NCBI GenBank assembly: GCA_964568825.1
Contig: CAZMSA010000065.1
Coordinates: 1-18,402 of the forward strand
Reading direction: 5' to 3'
DNA: 18,402 bases
DNA from: CAVVDT01 sp964568825
GTDB lineage: Bacteria; Pseudomonadota; Alphaproteobacteria; Rhizobiales; Aestuariivirgaceae
Made by a program: the position numbers and the translations under genes. Under the pieces are notes generated by a model that was not told the DNA's origin, made no database searches, and worked only from the letters and a program-made list of their open reading frames with translations. This document shows positions 1 to 8,202 of this stretch, piece after piece. Position 1 is the stretch's first letter, and each line of letters begins with the position of its first letter.

Positions 1-95
1 AAATCGTGAATCACAACGCCGCTGATTTGCAAACCCTCATTCTCAAACGGACACTCAAGCTCCGCGCGAGCGGCAGGCGAGCGAAAGATTGGCAT
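1..95 (-). CDS. Partial unrecognised ORF leaving the left edge (N-terminal 31 codons)
   Basis: A minus-strand ATG at 95-93 opens a frame that stays open for 31 codons to the window edge. It begins MPIFRSPAARAELECP and continues FENEGLQISGVVIHD. A purine-rich GGGAAG lies 4 bases upstream of the ATG, which could serve as a ribosome binding site. It follows fur by 74 bases in the same direction, so it could be the next gene of that transcription unit. I do not recognise the family. In related genomes fur is followed by acyltransferase or miaB-type genes, but this N-terminus does not look like MiaB. With so few codons it could also be a chance open frame. No function is proposed. Confidence 0.35.
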   Translation of the reverse strand, partial: MPIFRSPAARAELECPFENEGLQISGVVIHD

Positions 96-169
96 CACGC
101 TTCCCAGGCTGTGAATTGCGTGCCATGATGTGCTTGTCACCGCGCCTGACAACAATAGCCCGTCAGATA

Positions 170-595
170 TCAGTCATGCGGCTTGGTTTGTCGGTCGATT
201 TTGACGCCGTAAAGCTCCAGGCGGTGATCGACGAGCTTATAACCCAGTTCCTTTGCCACAAACTCCTGCAGTCTTTCGATTTCCTCATTACGGAATTCGA
301 TGACGGCCCCGGAATTCAGGTCGATCAGGTGATCATGATGATCTTCGCGCGACTCTTCGTAGCGGGCGCGTCCGTCGCCGAAATCCAGGCGGTCAAGGAT
401 GCCGGCATCCTCGAATAGTTTGACAGTCCGATAGACGGTGGCAATAGAGATGCGCGGATCAATTTTCGAGGCCCGCCTATACAGTTCCTCGACATCGGGA
501 TGGTCCTCCGAATCTGCAATGACCTGCGCGATAATCCGGCGCTGGCCGGTCATGCGCATGCCGCGGTCTTGGCAGGCAATCTCGATCCGGTTCAT
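170..595 (-). CDS. fur: Fur-family metalloregulator, probably the alphaproteobacterial Fur/Mur type
   Basis: This is a 141-residue DNA-binding repressor of the Fur family. The N-terminal winged helix contains GMRMTGQRR (12-20), DHPDVEELYRR (31-41) and the recognition-helix region ISIATVYRTVKLFEDAGI (49-66). The dimerisation and metal part has HHDH at 86-89 and HRLELYG at 124-130. No CxxC pairs are present; the only cysteine is near residue 8, as in the rhizobial Fur/Mur group, which is known to respond mainly to manganese. Which metal it senses here is inference. The heme-regulatory motif of Irr is not visible. I chose the ATG at 593-595 because family proteins begin close to this point. A TTG at 649 in the same frame would add 18 residues unlike the family. 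It lies 60 bases after the tsaB-rimI stop, in the same direction. Confidence is high for the family and moderate for the Mur assignment. Confidence 0.9.
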   Translation of the reverse strand: MNRIEIACQDRGMRMTGQRRIIAQVIADSEDHPDVEELYRRASKIDPRISIATVYRTVKLFEDAGILDRLDFGDGRARYEESREDHHDHLIDLNSGAVIEFRNEEIERLQEFVAKELGYKLVDHRLELYGVKIDRQTKPHD

Positions 596-655
596 GGGTT
601 CAGGTTCCCGTTCGTCACCACCTATAGGCACTCCGGGGCATGGGTACAACGAGGC

Positions 656-1786
656 TCAGGCTGGTTCAAGGTAGCGTCGCATGACAATTGCGTCGCTTGA
701 GCCATGGTCGACTCCGGCATAGTAGTCTGAACGTCGGCCCACCTCTGCGAACCCGGAATTCTTATAAAGAGCGATAGCTGGCGCATTGTCGGCGCCAACC
801 TCGAGAAACAGTGACACAACCCCCGCTTTTTCCAAGCGCCTCACAAGACAGACCAAGAGTTGCCTCGCAACACCGCGGCGACGTGCCGCCGGGCGAGTGC
901 CGAGGGTAAGTATTTCGGCTTCATCGGACGCCTTTCTGGCAAGCACGAATCCCACCGGTGCGTCGTGACTGCCGCTCGCTACCGCCAAAAGCGCAATAGC
1001 CCCGGGCGCTTGCATCATCACTGCAAGTTCTGAAGTACTCCACGGGCGGTCAAATGAGGCAGCGTGCAATTCAGCCAGGATCATTGCATGTGCTGGCCCG
1101 GCCTCAATGATCGATGTGGGAGAAGCCGATGCGGCAACGACAAACGCCTGCGGTTTGGCATCCGGCGCCCTCAGATAAAGCGGCTCGAGCGCCTCTTGGT
1201 CTGGAACACATTTCGCTACCTGACGAACGAAAATGGCGGCATCGGGCAGGGTGGTCGCCACAGCAGGCACGCCTTTGCACCCGGAGGCAAGCAAAATGGC
1301 GGCGCCTGTGCCAACGAGAATCGTTCCCGATGGAATCTCCCGAAGTGCCGTTTCAATGCTGACAAGGCGTGCCGCGTCGACGGCCGTGCCGTCTACATCG
1401 AATATCTGCAAGTAGAGCTCGCCGCGGCGCGCATCGATAACGCTCGCAGTGGGGGCATGGCGCGGTGTTGGAACCGCCAAGGCAAGGGCTGCTAGCGTGG
1501 TCATGGCACAAATCGGACGGCACGTAGCCAATGCCAGCCCGCGCGCTGTGGCAATACCGATCCGCACCCCGGTGAATGTGCCGGGACCTCTGGTGACAGC
1601 GATACGATCGAGCGCCGCCATCGTCAAACCACCCTCGGTCATGACGGCTTCGATCATGCCGGGCAGAGCCTCGGCATGACCACGGGTCATAGGCTCGTGG
1701 CGCGCTGCCAACATCCGGTCGCCGGTCACGTCGTAAAGCGCAACCGAGCAGGCAGCCAGAGCTGTATCGAAGGCAAGAATAATCAT
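656..1786 (-). CDS. tsaB-rimI: Fused TsaB-RimI: tRNA t6A complex subunit joined to ribosomal protein alanine N-acetyltransferase
   Basis: One 376-residue frame carries two domains usually encoded separately. Residues 1 to about 215 are TsaB, an ASKHA-fold subunit that supports TsaD in making N6-threonylcarbamoyladenosine at A37 of ANN-decoding tRNAs. It shows the start MIILAFDTALAACSVALYD, RGPGTFTGVRIGIATARGL (66-84) and VIDARRGELY (116-125). Residues about 227-376 are a GNAT acetyltransferase of the RimI type, which acetylates the N-terminal alanine of a ribosomal protein (bS18 in E. coli). It has HAASFDRPWS (241-250), the acetyl-CoA loop RRRGVARQLL (302-311), and FLEVGADNAPAIALYKNSGF (327-346) before SDYY. 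The linker (about 213-227) has no stop. The ATG at 1784-1786 matches the family start; a longer open frame to 1942 overlaps nfuA and is not family-like. The gene follows nfuA by 56 bases. Confidence 0.93.
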   Translation of the reverse strand: MIILAFDTALAACSVALYDVTGDRMLAARHEPMTRGHAEALPGMIEAVMTEGGLTMAALDRIAVTRGPGTFTGVRIGIATARGLALATCRPICAMTTLAALALAVPTPRHAPTASVIDARRGELYLQIFDVDGTAVDAARLVSIETALREIPSGTILVGTGAAILLASGCKGVPAVATTLPDAAIFVRQVAKCVPDQEALEPLYLRAPDAKPQAFVVAASASPTSIIEAGPAHAMILAELHAASFDRPWSTSELAVMMQAPGAIALLAVASGSHDAPVGFVLARKASDEAEILTLGTRPAARRRGVARQLLVCLVRRLEKAGVVSLFLEVGADNAPAIALYKNSGFAEVGRRSDYYAGVDHGSSDAIVMRRYLEPA

Positions 1787-1842
1787 GCGCAGTAAGCGCC
1801 GTTGGAAAACGATGTGAAACGATGCAGCCAGTGCCCGTCCAG

Positions 1843-2400
1843 CTAGACCGGACGAACCTCGGTTACTTCCGGAATAAAATGTCTTAACAGGTTCTCGATG
1901 CCGTGCTTGAGAGTTGCGGTCGAGCTCGGGCAACCAGAGCACGAACCCTTCATATTGAGAAACACCACGCCATCGCGATAACCCTGGAAAGTTATATCGC
2001 CACCATCCTGGGCAACTGCCGGGCGCACGCGGCTGTCCAGCAGATCCTTAATGGTCTTGACGATTTCCGTGTCTTCGGCTTCGAACTCTTCACTGGAAGC
2101 TGAGCTGCGCGGAGCAGCATCCATCACCACAGGCGCACCCGACATGTAGTGCTCCATGATGACGCCGAGAATGGCCGGTTTCAGATGCTGCCATTCCCCA
2201 TCGTCTTTGCTGACCGTGATGAAATCGCCCCCCAGAAAGACGCCGGAGACCCCAGCTATCGCAAACAGTCGTTGAGCCAGAGGCGAATTCACTGCATCGC
2301 TGGCAGAGCGGAAATCGATGGGGTTTCCATGTACCACCGGTTTGCCGGGAATGAATTTCAAGGTCGCGGGGTTAGGTGTGGCTTCGGTTTGAATGAACAT
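1843..2400 (-). CDS. nfuA: NfuA/NFU-type iron-sulfur cluster carrier (NifU-like)
   Basis: The 185-residue protein has the two-domain NFU layout. An N-terminal Nfu_N domain begins MFIQTEATPNPATLKFIPG and runs to about residue 88, ending in the DGEWQHLKPAILGVIMEHY region. A C-terminal NifU domain (about 112-185) carries DSRVRPAVAQDGGDITFQGY (122-141) and the cluster-binding motif GSCSGCPSS with C154 and C157. Family members hold a [4Fe-4S] cluster across a dimer through this CxxC and pass it to apo-proteins. The ATG at 2398-2400 is the family start, and AAAGG lies 9 bases upstream. It is the first gene after a 130-bp gap downstream of trpS, so it may head a unit with tsaB-rimI and fur. Placing an Fe-S carrier in a unit with a Fur-family regulator is plausible, but co-transcription is inference. 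Confidence 0.93.
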   Translation of the reverse strand: MFIQTEATPNPATLKFIPGKPVVHGNPIDFRSASDAVNSPLAQRLFAIAGVSGVFLGGDFITVSKDDGEWQHLKPAILGVIMEHYMSGAPVVMDAAPRSSASSEEFEAEDTEIVKTIKDLLDSRVRPAVAQDGGDITFQGYRDGVVFLNMKGSCSGCPSSTATLKHGIENLLRHFIPEVTEVRPV

Positions 2401-2443
2401 CTGTATTGGCCTTTTCGAGGCTTGGACAATTCCTGATTTTGCA

Positions 2444-2472
2444 GATATGGCGTCAGTCTAGTTCACTTCCAA
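2444..2472 (-). promoter_or_regulatory. Weak candidate promoter for nfuA
   Basis: On the minus strand a TTGGAA (2472-2467) is followed after 17 bases by CATATC (2449-2444), and the nfuA ATG lies 43 bases further on. The -35 matches the sigma-70 consensus at 4 of 6 positions and the -10 at 3 of 6. Spacing and position are right but the match is poor. The rest of the 2401-2530 gap shows only short imperfect inverted repeats and no clear terminator for trpS. Confidence 0.2.
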
Positions 2473-2530
2473 GGTGAAGGTAAGTCTGGATGATGGATTT
2501 CCTGGCTTCCGATCCGGTATCGCCGGCATT

Positions 2531-3580
2531 TCAAGCGCGCACAAAGCCGATGATTTTCTTCACGTCGTCGAAGATCGGGCGAGCAATGGCCTCAGCGCGG
2601 GCGGCCCCATCGACAAGGATGGAATCGATGTGGCTGGGATCCGCCATGAGTTTCTTCATCTCCGCACCGATGGGGCCGAGTTTGTCCACCGCAACGTCGA
2701 TGAGCGCTTGCTTGAAAGCCGAAAACTGGCATCCGCCCATATCCTTCAGAACCATCTCAACGGTTTGACCGGTGAGGCCGGCATAGATCCCGAGCAAGTT
2801 CATCGCCTCGGGTCGCGTTGCCAGACCTTCGGTTTCGCTGGGCAACGGCTCCGGATCCGTCTTGGCCTTTCTGACTTTTCGGACGATTTCGTCGGAGTCG
2901 TCGGTCAGATTGATGCGCGACAGATCAGACGGGTCGGACTTGGACATCTTCTTGGTGCCGTCGCGCAAAGACATGACCCGCGTTGCCGGACCCGCAATGA
3001 GCGGCTCGGGCAACTGGAAAAAGCCGTCTTCGTAACCTGCTTCCGCGATGCTTTCGGCAAAGTCATTGTTGAATTTCTGGGCGATGTCGCGCGACAGCTC
3101 TAGATGCTGCTTCTGGTCCTCGCCTACCGGCACATGAGTGGCATGATAAACAAGGATGTCAGCGGCCATGAGGTTGGGATAGGCGTAGAGCCCAACGGAA
3201 GCATTCTCCCTGTCCTTGCCAGCCTTTTCCTTGAACTGGGTCATGCGATTAAGCCAGCCAAGGCGGGCTACGCAGTTGAAAATCCACGCGAGTTCGGCGT
3301 GCTGCGGCACCTGGCTCTGATTGAACACAATATGCTTCTTGGCATCGATACCTGCCGCAATGTAGGCCGCCGTAACTTCGCGGGTATTGCGCGCCAGTTC
3401 CTTCGGCCCGCCCCAAACTGAAACCGGCTGTGTCAGGGCGTGCAGGTCAACGACACAATAAATGCATTCGAAACTCTCTTGTATCTCGACAAAACGCTTG
3501 ATGGCGCCGAGATAGTTGCCGAGATGAAGATTGCCGGTCGGCTGGACGCCGGAAAACACCCGTTGCCTGAAGGAACCCAT
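2531..3580 (-). CDS. trpS: Tryptophan-tRNA ligase (TrpRS)
   Basis: This 349-residue class I aminoacyl-tRNA synthetase charges tRNA-Trp in the cytoplasm. It begins MGSFRQRVFSGVQPTG, and the HIGH-equivalent is GNLHLGNY (16-23). The tryptophan and ATP site region has NLMAADILVY (136-145) and GEDQKQHLELSRDIA (153-167), and the KMSKS loop is KKMSKSD (210-216). Length is close to the usual bacterial 330-355 residues. The ATG at 3578-3580 has a good CAGGAG 8 bases upstream and fits the family N-terminus. A longer in-frame extension to 3703 would run into the end of murJ and looks non-coding. It lies 62 bases after murJ in the same direction. Confidence 0.96.
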   Translation of the reverse strand: MGSFRQRVFSGVQPTGNLHLGNYLGAIKRFVEIQESFECIYCVVDLHALTQPVSVWGGPKELARNTREVTAAYIAAGIDAKKHIVFNQSQVPQHAELAWIFNCVARLGWLNRMTQFKEKAGKDRENASVGLYAYPNLMAADILVYHATHVPVGEDQKQHLELSRDIAQKFNNDFAESIAEAGYEDGFFQLPEPLIAGPATRVMSLRDGTKKMSKSDPSDLSRINLTDDSDEIVRKVRKAKTDPEPLPSETEGLATRPEAMNLLGIYAGLTGQTVEMVLKDMGGCQFSAFKQALIDVAVDKLGPIGAEMKKLMADPSHIDSILVDGAARAEAIARPIFDDVKKIIGFVRA

Positions 3581-3610
3581 TAGAACCACTCCTGAACTGC
3601 GCGACGCTAT

Positions 3611-3631
3611 ATGCCCGCATTGCGGGGGCAT
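3611..3631 (-). other. Stem-loop between murJ and trpS
   Basis: ATGCCCGC (3611-3618) and GCGGGGGCAT (3622-3631) can pair as an 8-bp GC-rich stem with a 2-base bulge and a 3-base loop. It lies 11 bases past the murJ stop codon and 30 bases before the trpS start. On the minus strand it is followed by ATAGCG rather than a U-run, so it is not a good intrinsic terminator. It could act as an mRNA-end stabiliser or partial terminator inside the unit. Confidence 0.35.
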
Positions 3632-3642
3632 GAAAAGCCCCT

Positions 3643-5205
3643 TCAGGAGCCGCGCCGAAATGCCTGCGAAAAATCTGCGGGACGGAAGGCGCCGGTCGAC
3701 CACGCGATGGCGAAGTAGACGGCCGCCCCTGTCACGACGAGCGCGGCCAGCGTGCTCATGCGCGCGATCAGGCCAATGCTCGGGACAAACAGACCGGCAG
3801 CGGTCTGCATGCCTACAACCAAAGCCGCGCCCATGACGAGGCTGGAGACGATGATTCGGATCACATTGGATCTCAGTTGGTTGTCGGTGGTGAAATGGCC
3901 TCGCCTCTGCAAGGTAATGCCAAGCAGGCCGGCATTCACCCAGGCAGACAGCGATGTCGCAACCGCAATCCCGACATGCGACAGGAACGGAAACAATGTG
4001 AGGGCCCCGGCGATATTGATGCCCACCCCGATCACGGCAAAAAACATGGGCGTGCGGGTGTCCTCGCGCGCGAAGAAACCGGGCGTGAAGACCTTCATCA
4101 TGACAAACGCCGGTAGGCCGGTCGCAAAGGCCGCCAGCGCACCGGCCGTCGCTCGCGTATCGACCGGCGTGAAGGCGCCGCGTTCGAACAGGACATTGAC
4201 AATAGGGTTGCTCAACGCCATCAGGCCGACCGCGGCGGGAGTCGTGAGCAGCAACGATAGCTCAAGCGCACGGTTCTGGCTCATTTCGACACCTGCGCCG
4301 TCGCCGGCCCTCAGCCGTCGCGACAATTCAGGCAGCAACACCGTGCCCACCGCCACGCCGACAAGGCCGAGCGGAAGCTGGTAGACGCGATCCGCATAGT
4401 AGAGCCAGGACGCCGCTCCCGGCAGCATCGAAGCGATGACCGTGCTGATCACCAGGTTGAGTTGGGTTATGCCGCCGGCGACGGTGCCGGGCACCCCGAG
4501 TTTCACCACCCGCATTACTTGCGGCGTGATGCGCGGTCGAACCAACTTGAGTGTCATGTTGGCACGGCCGCAAGCGATCCACAGCATGGCGAACTGAAGC
4601 AACCCGGCCAGCGTTACGCCCCACACTAAGGCCTTACCGGTGAGGCCGGAGGCACCCCAGCCCATGATCTTGATACCAGCCAGCACGCTGATCATGACGA
4701 TGTTAAGGATGATTGGGGCAGCCGCGGCAGCCGCAAAGCGGTGAAGCGAGTTGAGAACCCCGCCAAGCAGTGCCACCAGCGACATGAACAGAATATAGGG
4801 AAAGGCGATGCGGGTCATGACGATCGCCAGGTCGAACTTTGCCGGATCGGCAGCAAAGCCCGGCGCGAATAGATACATCAGCAGGGGCATGAGGACTTCG
4901 CACAGCGCCACCAGGCCCAGAACAGTGGTCAGCAGAACAGCAAAGACTTCTTCGGCGAACATTCGGGCTGCATCGCTGCCGTCGCCTTCATAGCGCTTGG
5001 CGAACAGCGGCACGAAGGCCGAGTTGAATGCGCCCTCACCAAACAGCCGCCTGAACAGATTGGGAAAACGGAAGGCAATGACGAAGGCCTCGGCTACGGG
5101 CCCCGAACCCACGATTGAAGCCAGAAGCATATCTCGGATGAAACCGAGCAAACGGCTGATGAGCGTGTACCCGCCGACCGTTGCGGCCGATTTGATCAGT
5201 GCCAT
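3643..5205 (-). CDS. murJ: MurJ (MviN) lipid II flippase
   Basis: This 520-residue polytopic inner-membrane protein of the MOP superfamily moves lipid II to the periplasmic face for peptidoglycan synthesis. Family signatures are dense at the N-terminus: SRLLGFIRDMLLA (17-29) with R18 and R24, then FRFPNLFRRLFGEGAFNSAF (45-64) with R52, and later YYADRVYQLPLG (269-280). Hydrophobic segments recur through the length, consistent with about 14 membrane helices. E. coli D39 aligns to E39 here, and E. coli E273 (in YADRLMEFP) aligns to Q276. The start is the ATG at 5203-5205; a GGAG sits 12 bases upstream, rather far. It lies 135 bases downstream of glnD and 62 upstream of trpS. Confidence 0.95.
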   Translation of the reverse strand: MALIKSAATVGGYTLISRLLGFIRDMLLASIVGSGPVAEAFVIAFRFPNLFRRLFGEGAFNSAFVPLFAKRYEGDGSDAARMFAEEVFAVLLTTVLGLVALCEVLMPLLMYLFAPGFAADPAKFDLAIVMTRIAFPYILFMSLVALLGGVLNSLHRFAAAAAAPIILNIVMISVLAGIKIMGWGASGLTGKALVWGVTLAGLLQFAMLWIACGRANMTLKLVRPRITPQVMRVVKLGVPGTVAGGITQLNLVISTVIASMLPGAASWLYYADRVYQLPLGLVGVAVGTVLLPELSRRLRAGDGAGVEMSQNRALELSLLLTTPAAVGLMALSNPIVNVLFERGAFTPVDTRATAGALAAFATGLPAFVMMKVFTPGFFAREDTRTPMFFAVIGVGINIAGALTLFPFLSHVGIAVATSLSAWVNAGLLGITLQRRGHFTTDNQLRSNVIRIIVSSLVMGAALVVGMQTAAGLFVPSIGLIARMSTLAALVVTGAAVYFAIAWSTGAFRPADFSQAFRRGS

Positions 5206-5340
5206 GGACTGCAGGATCTCCGCGGCTGAAATTCACGGTGACCGTTGTCAGGCGGAAGGGCCAGGGCCTTGGCTTTCTGGCAAAGAGCGTTCGGCTTGTT
5301 GAAGTCATCGAACTGGTAGCTGTGGATGACGCGTGCAGTC

Positions 5341-8169
5341 TCAGGCGGCATCGGCATTGTTCTCCATCTGGTCGAAGATGCCCGTGAGGTGGCGTATGAT
5401 GCTGTTGCGGCGCGTTGTATTGACAATCTTCGAACCGGTGAGGTCGGTGACATAGAACACATCGACCGCGCGCTCTCCAAAGGTCGTGATATGGGCCGAG
5501 GCGATGTTGAGGTTAAGCCGGAAAAGTGCCTCGGTGAGATCATGCAGAAGCCCCATGCGGTCGAGGCCGTTGACTTCGATAACCGTATAGAGATTGGACA
5601 ATTCGTTGTCGACATTGACCCGCGGTTCGATCCGGAAAGCCTTGATACGTCCCTTGGGTCGTGCAAGTTTCTCAAGAAGTTCGCGCAGCCGCACATCGCC
5701 CACCAGTACTCGGCCAATGAGCGATGTCACCCGCTCTGCCCGGCGCAATTCATCGATATCGGCGTCGAATTCGCGCTGGATCAACAAAGTGTCGAGCGCC
5801 ATGCCATCGGCCGTTGTGAATATCTGCGCTCCGGCGATATTGGCGCCCGCGGCGGCACAGGCGCCGGTCATCTGGGCGAGAAGCCGGGGATGATCAGGGG
5901 TGAAGATCGTAAGTTCGGTTATGCCGGTGAACGCATCGGTCTTGACGGTCGATGCAAGCCTCTGCCCTGCCTTTTCCGCCTTAGTGATGAGCTCGGCGTG
6001 GGCAATTTGATGATCGAGGTCGACATTGAGCCAGTAGGGATCGTAATGGCGCGCAAACCAGGCCTTCAACTCGGCCTTGTTCCAGTCTGTCATGCGCTTG
6101 GCAAAGGCTGATTGTGCATCGGCGATCCGGTCATGCCGCGAAATGGAGCTGTGGCCACCGCTGAGCACAGGTTCGGCCTCGAAGAATAAGGTTCGAAGAA
6201 GTTGGCCCTTCCAACCGTTCCAAACGCCGGGTCCGACGGCACGAATGTCACAAACCGTCAGAATGAGCAGGAGTTTTAGCCGTTCAAGACTCTGCACCAC
6301 ACCTGCGAAATCGAGAATGGTCTTGAAATCGTTGAGATCGCGCATCTGCGCGGTTTCGCTCATCAGCAAATGGTGACGAACCAGCCATGCCGTCATATCG
6401 GTCTCCGACGGCGACAGCCCGAGGCGTGGTGCCAGCGCTTTGGCCACAGCCTCGCCCGCAATGGAATGGTCCTGTTTGCGTCCCTTGGCGATGTCGTGCA
6501 GGAAAGCGGCGAGATAAAGGGCACGCTTGCTTGAGGGCGTAAGCGTCTTCACCAGATCGGTGGATAGGGGGTGGGCGTCCCTGAAGGTGCCAGTCTCGAT
6601 CTCGTGCAACACGCCGACGGTGCGCAGCAGATGTTCGTCCACTGTATAGTGGTGGTACATATTGAATTGCATGAGCGCTACGATGCGTCCGAAATCGGGA
6701 ATGAAACGCCCTAGAACACCTGCTTCGTTCATGCGCCTGAGGATGCCTTCGGGATCGCGCGAACTGACCAACAGATTGAGAAAAATGGCGTTGGCCTCAG
6801 GATCGTTTCTCACCACCGGGCCGATGAGATTGAGCGAGCGGCGCACCAGGCGCAACACGTTTGGATGAATGGCTCGATTCTTGTCTTCCGCGCGGCCGAA
6901 CAGCCGCAGGATGCTCACGGGATCATCGATGAACTCGCGCGGATCGATTACGTTCAAACGGCCGGCATCGAGACGGAAGCGTTCGGTCTGTTTGACCTTG
7001 CGGCGGGTTCGGCGGGCTATTCTCGATATCAATTCGCTCAACGGCCGCGCCTTGGTCATCTCCTGAGCCTCGAGCACGGCACAGAAAATCCGCGTGAGAT
7101 CACCCACGTCCTTGGCGACCAGGAAATAGTGCTTCATGAAGCGCTCGACGTGTTTGAGGCCGCCATGTGCCTTGTAGCCGAGGCGCTCGGCAATCTCGGC
7201 CTGCTTGTCGAACCCAAGGCGGTCGTCACCGCGACCGGCGATAAAATGGAGATGGCAGCGAACCGCCCACAAAAAATCCTCGGATCGCCTGAAGCGGTTG
7301 AACTCCTGACGGGTGAATAGGCCGGTGTCGACCAGATCAGCGGGATATTTCACGTCGTGTAGAAAGCGAGCGATCCAGAACAGCGTCTGGAGATCACGCA
7401 ATCCCCCCTTTCCGTCCTTGACGTCGGGTTCGACGAGATAGCGAGACTGTCCCGAGTGCAAATGACGGACATCGCGCTCGGCCAGCTTGCTGGCGATAAA
7501 GGCCTTGGTATGCTTGCTCACGATCTCCTTGCGAAAGCGGCGGTGAAGCTCAGCACACAGGCCTTCATCACCACAAATGTAGCGTGCTTCAAGGATGGCG
7601 GTCATGATCGTGCCATCGGTGCGAGCCAGCCGAATGCACTCATCAATGCTCCGGGTCGAGTGGCCGACCTTAAAACCGGTATCCCAAAGCACGTAGAGAA
7701 TGAACTCGACAACACTCTCGCCCCAGGCCGTCTGTTTGTAGGGCATTAGGAAGAGCAGGTCGATGTCGGAGCCGGGCGCCAGCGTGCCGCGGCCGTAGCC
7801 GCCGACAGCGACGATGGAGAGGCGCTCGCCGGTTGACGGGTTGAGCGCCGGATAAACCTGGCGCGAAGCAAGATCATAGAGCGCTCGAATGAGATTGTCC
7901 TCTCCAAGCGACAGGCGTTCGGCGCAGCGGGTGCCGCTTGCCTCTTCCAGCAACAGGCCTTCGGCCTCGGCCCGGGCTGTGTCGACGGTGTCCTTGAGGG
8001 CCAGCGCCAGCGCTGGCCGGAAGTCGGCGCTGTGCAAGCCATGTCTGTCGCACAGATTCTTGATCAGCCGGTCGAGCGCATCGACGCCGAGCGAAGGCGG
8101 CGCTGTCACCGCGTTCGAGGTGGCTGTGGTGCGCCGCGCTGTGGCATGACGTGTTGAAGTGACGCTCAT
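5341..8169 (-). CDS. glnD: GlnD, bifunctional PII uridylyltransferase / uridylyl-removing enzyme
   Basis: The 942-residue protein senses glutamine and controls PII (GlnB/GlnK) by adding or removing UMP. Domains in order: a nucleotidyltransferase with GGYGRGTLAPGSDIDLL (123-139), including the metal aspartates D135 and D137; a KDGKGGLRDLQ segment (251-261); an HD hydrolase domain with YHHYTVDEHLLR (505-516) and FLHDIAKGRKQDHS (556-569); and two C-terminal ACT domains at about 750-830 and 862-935. All expected parts are intact. The ATG at 8167-8169 is chosen. A TTG two codons upstream (8175) has a better spaced purine-rich stretch (AGAGGG, 8 bases away), so 944 residues is possible. Only 33 bases separate it from the mutS stop, suggesting co-transcription. 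Confidence 0.96.
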   Translation of the reverse strand: MSVTSTRHATARRTTATSNAVTAPPSLGVDALDRLIKNLCDRHGLHSADFRPALALALKDTVDTARAEAEGLLLEEASGTRCAERLSLGEDNLIRALYDLASRQVYPALNPSTGERLSIVAVGGYGRGTLAPGSDIDLLFLMPYKQTAWGESVVEFILYVLWDTGFKVGHSTRSIDECIRLARTDGTIMTAILEARYICGDEGLCAELHRRFRKEIVSKHTKAFIASKLAERDVRHLHSGQSRYLVEPDVKDGKGGLRDLQTLFWIARFLHDVKYPADLVDTGLFTRQEFNRFRRSEDFLWAVRCHLHFIAGRGDDRLGFDKQAEIAERLGYKAHGGLKHVERFMKHYFLVAKDVGDLTRIFCAVLEAQEMTKARPLSELISRIARRTRRKVKQTERFRLDAGRLNVIDPREFIDDPVSILRLFGRAEDKNRAIHPNVLRLVRRSLNLIGPVVRNDPEANAIFLNLLVSSRDPEGILRRMNEAGVLGRFIPDFGRIVALMQFNMYHHYTVDEHLLRTVGVLHEIETGTFRDAHPLSTDLVKTLTPSSKRALYLAAFLHDIAKGRKQDHSIAGEAVAKALAPRLGLSPSETDMTAWLVRHHLLMSETAQMRDLNDFKTILDFAGVVQSLERLKLLLILTVCDIRAVGPGVWNGWKGQLLRTLFFEAEPVLSGGHSSISRHDRIADAQSAFAKRMTDWNKAELKAWFARHYDPYWLNVDLDHQIAHAELITKAEKAGQRLASTVKTDAFTGITELTIFTPDHPRLLAQMTGACAAAGANIAGAQIFTTADGMALDTLLIQREFDADIDELRRAERVTSLIGRVLVGDVRLRELLEKLARPKGRIKAFRIEPRVNVDNELSNLYTVIEVNGLDRMGLLHDLTEALFRLNLNIASAHITTFGERAVDVFYVTDLTGSKIVNTTRRNSIIRHLTGIFDQMENNADAA

Positions 8170-8202
8170 CGCCAATATCCATGCCCTCTCGCGCCGGTGC
8201 TT

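Noticed and set aside
2474..3103. 209-codon plus-strand open frame
   Set aside because: It is antisense to trpS. The motifs are in trpS, not here.
5196..5717. 173-codon minus-strand frame spanning the glnD-murJ gap
   Set aside because: Most of it overlaps glnD in another frame and its sequence is Ser/Arg-rich without domain similarity. The 135-bp gap itself holds no convincing gene.
5326..6111. 261-codon plus-strand open frame
   Set aside because: It is antisense to the ACT domains of glnD, which are clearly coding on the minus strand.
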